Positions 63,230 through 64,000 of a stretch of DNA of 64,000 bases are shown here, one piece after another; within the stretch, counting starts at the first letter, position 1, and each line of letters starts with the position of its first letter. A program made the translations under genes and the position numbers. The DNA is from a virus, in IMG/VR virus record IMGVR_UViG_3300047562_003246, positions 62,001-126,000 of that record, one strand, 5' to 3'. Below the pieces are notes generated by a model that had not been told where the DNA came from, did not search any database, and saw only the letters and a list, made by a program, of their open reading frames with translations.

Positions 63230-63239
63230 GATCCTGCGC
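63226..63239 (-). repeat. Dispersed 14-mer, exact copy at the Rep stop codon
   Basis: GTAGGATCCTGCGC on the plus strand; its TAG is the stop codon of the HUH Rep gene. Confidence 0.97.
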
Positions 63240-63447
63240 AGTCGCTTAGGTAACTCAAAATGCGGCAGTCCTACTACTAATGGAAACAATTCCTCTAGGC
63301 GCGAAAAGTTTTTATAAAACAAATCGCGAATTTTCAAAATTTCATTGGGTTTTTTGGAACTTGTTCAGCAATCCCCATCAGGAGTATCTACCCTTGTCCA
63401 CACAAACCTTCAGACACACGCACTCAAACCCACACATCACTGCAATT

Positions 63448-63714
63448 ATGAAAGTAATAACCTCTTGGTCCACTGTGAAACCCAACGACCGAATCATCTG
63501 CAAAGTATCCGTATTCGAACCGACTCTTATCCCTGATCAAAAACCCGGTAGTTGCTACTACCTCCGAATCACTTCAGTAAACCAAACCGATACTGACTTC
63601 GTCTTTGATACCCAGTACGAAAACCAAAACTTCGAACCTATTCCAGGCTTAACCAAACTACTCACCATCCCGCTTGGCGAAGATAACCGCTTCATAGTTC
63701 TTCGTAAGCCGTAA
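63448..63714 (+). CDS. Small beta-rich protein (88 aa)
   Basis: The ATG at 63448 is the likeliest start but has no clear ribosome binding site; the frame is open further left, with an ATG at 63280 and a composition less like a protein. The product reads 'KVITSWSTVKPNDRIICKVS' and is beta-rich, ending 'EDNRFIVLRKP'. C-ending codons are more frequent here than in the structural genes. Function unknown. Positions 63230-63447 hold A/T-rich runs and no feature I can name. Confidence 0.5.
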   Translation: MKVITSWSTVKPNDRIICKVSVFEPTLIPDQKPGSCYYLRITSVNQTDTDFVFDTQYENQNFEPIPGLTKLLTIPLGEDNRFIVLRKP

Positions 63715-63745
63715 TGCTTTTAACTCTCGCACACAAACTTGTAGC

Positions 63746-64000
63746 ATGCCAAAAGTAAACCAACCCAAATACGACATACCTACCGACCTACCAACCTACT
63801 GAATCTGCTTAAAGCAAACTGCTCTGTACACACAATCATCCAGTACAAAAACGGACGCATCTGGCTTTACTGCCACAACCATGCCTACGATCACAACGGC
63901 GTACTCGCCGATAACTACCTGCGACAACTAATAAACCAGTTGCCTCCAGGCTCACTTGCAGGTCACGACAATAGCCCAGCACTGTTCAACCTCAGAAACA
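63746..64000 (+). CDS. Partial gene with apparent frameshift near its start
   Basis: The ATG at 63746 encodes 18 residues ('MPKVNQPKYDIPTDLPTY') before a TGA at 63800. The -1 frame then continues to the window end ('LNLLKANCSVHTIIQYKNGR', then 'IWLYCHNHAYDHNGVLADNY'), and reads as one protein if C63799 is used twice. That frame has no convincing start of its own. Explanations are a one-base deletion, a sequencing error, or programmed frameshifting. The gene is cut by the window end. Confidence 0.35.

Noticed and set aside
4152-63239. The BamHI-containing 14-mer as a cloning or adapter artefact
   Set aside because: Copies sit inside intact reading frames in three phases and both directions, in varied flanking sequence, so they are part of the genome rather than joins between inserts.

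Overview
The window reads as part of a large contractile-tailed (myovirus-type) phage genome or a prophage of that type. Its hallmarks are a TerL terminase, a prohead protease, a scaffold-like protein, a major capsid protein, a tail sheath and tube, a tape-measure-like protein, a baseplate J-like protein and a long tail-fibre block. No host housekeeping genes, integrase, tRNA, rRNA or CRISPR array are visible. The structural genes alone fill most of 64 kb and many encode very large proteins, so the complete genome is probably much larger. A planctomycete-like host is suggested, by inference only, by exported proteins with mono-haem CxxCH sites, a V/Q/H-rich exported protein and proline/acid-rich linkers of the kind common in Planctomycetota.

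Layout. 1-6118: the tail end of an RNA polymerase beta'-like gene, then large virion-type proteins. 6608-12023: a terminator-punctuated accessory cassette inside the virion region (subtilase, two exported c-type cytochromes, CAP-domain protein, V/Q/H-rich exported protein). 12038-22255: head module (HTH-containing protein, unknown head proteins, protease, scaffold-like protein, decoration candidates, major capsid protein). 22273-28024: neck proteins, tail sheath and tube. 28108-42227: VgrG-like spike candidate, tail assembly chaperone pair with a probable -1 frameshift, tape measure, baseplate hub, a sigma factor, baseplate J. 42241-54709: appendage and fibre genes, including a set of related tandem genes and a collagen-like, cysteine-rich fibre. 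54718-64000: mixed-strand region with a primase-like protein, TerL on the minus strand, small membrane proteins, an HUH (rolling-circle type) Rep protein and short uncharacterised genes.

The most unusual feature is a dispersed 14-base motif, GCGCAGGATCCTAC. It occurs nine times exactly and twice with one or two changes, in all three reading frames, on both strands, in coding and non-coding DNA. It therefore appears to be selected at the DNA level. Same-strand exact copies between 4 and 51 kb lie about 8.4-10.7 kb apart. One copy sits between a terminator and a start codon, and another spans the stop codon of the HUH Rep gene. Its function is unknown.

Most genes are tightly packed (ATGA or TAATG overlaps) and almost all lie on the plus strand. 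Terminators separate the blocks. Inverted repeats that would bury the ribosome binding site precede the major capsid gene and the 870-residue spike-like gene. No gene-free stretch exceeds 300 bases; the longest are 63230-63447, 7739-7910, 18906-19073 and 58367-58523. Apart from the terminators and repeats listed, I see nothing convincing in them.
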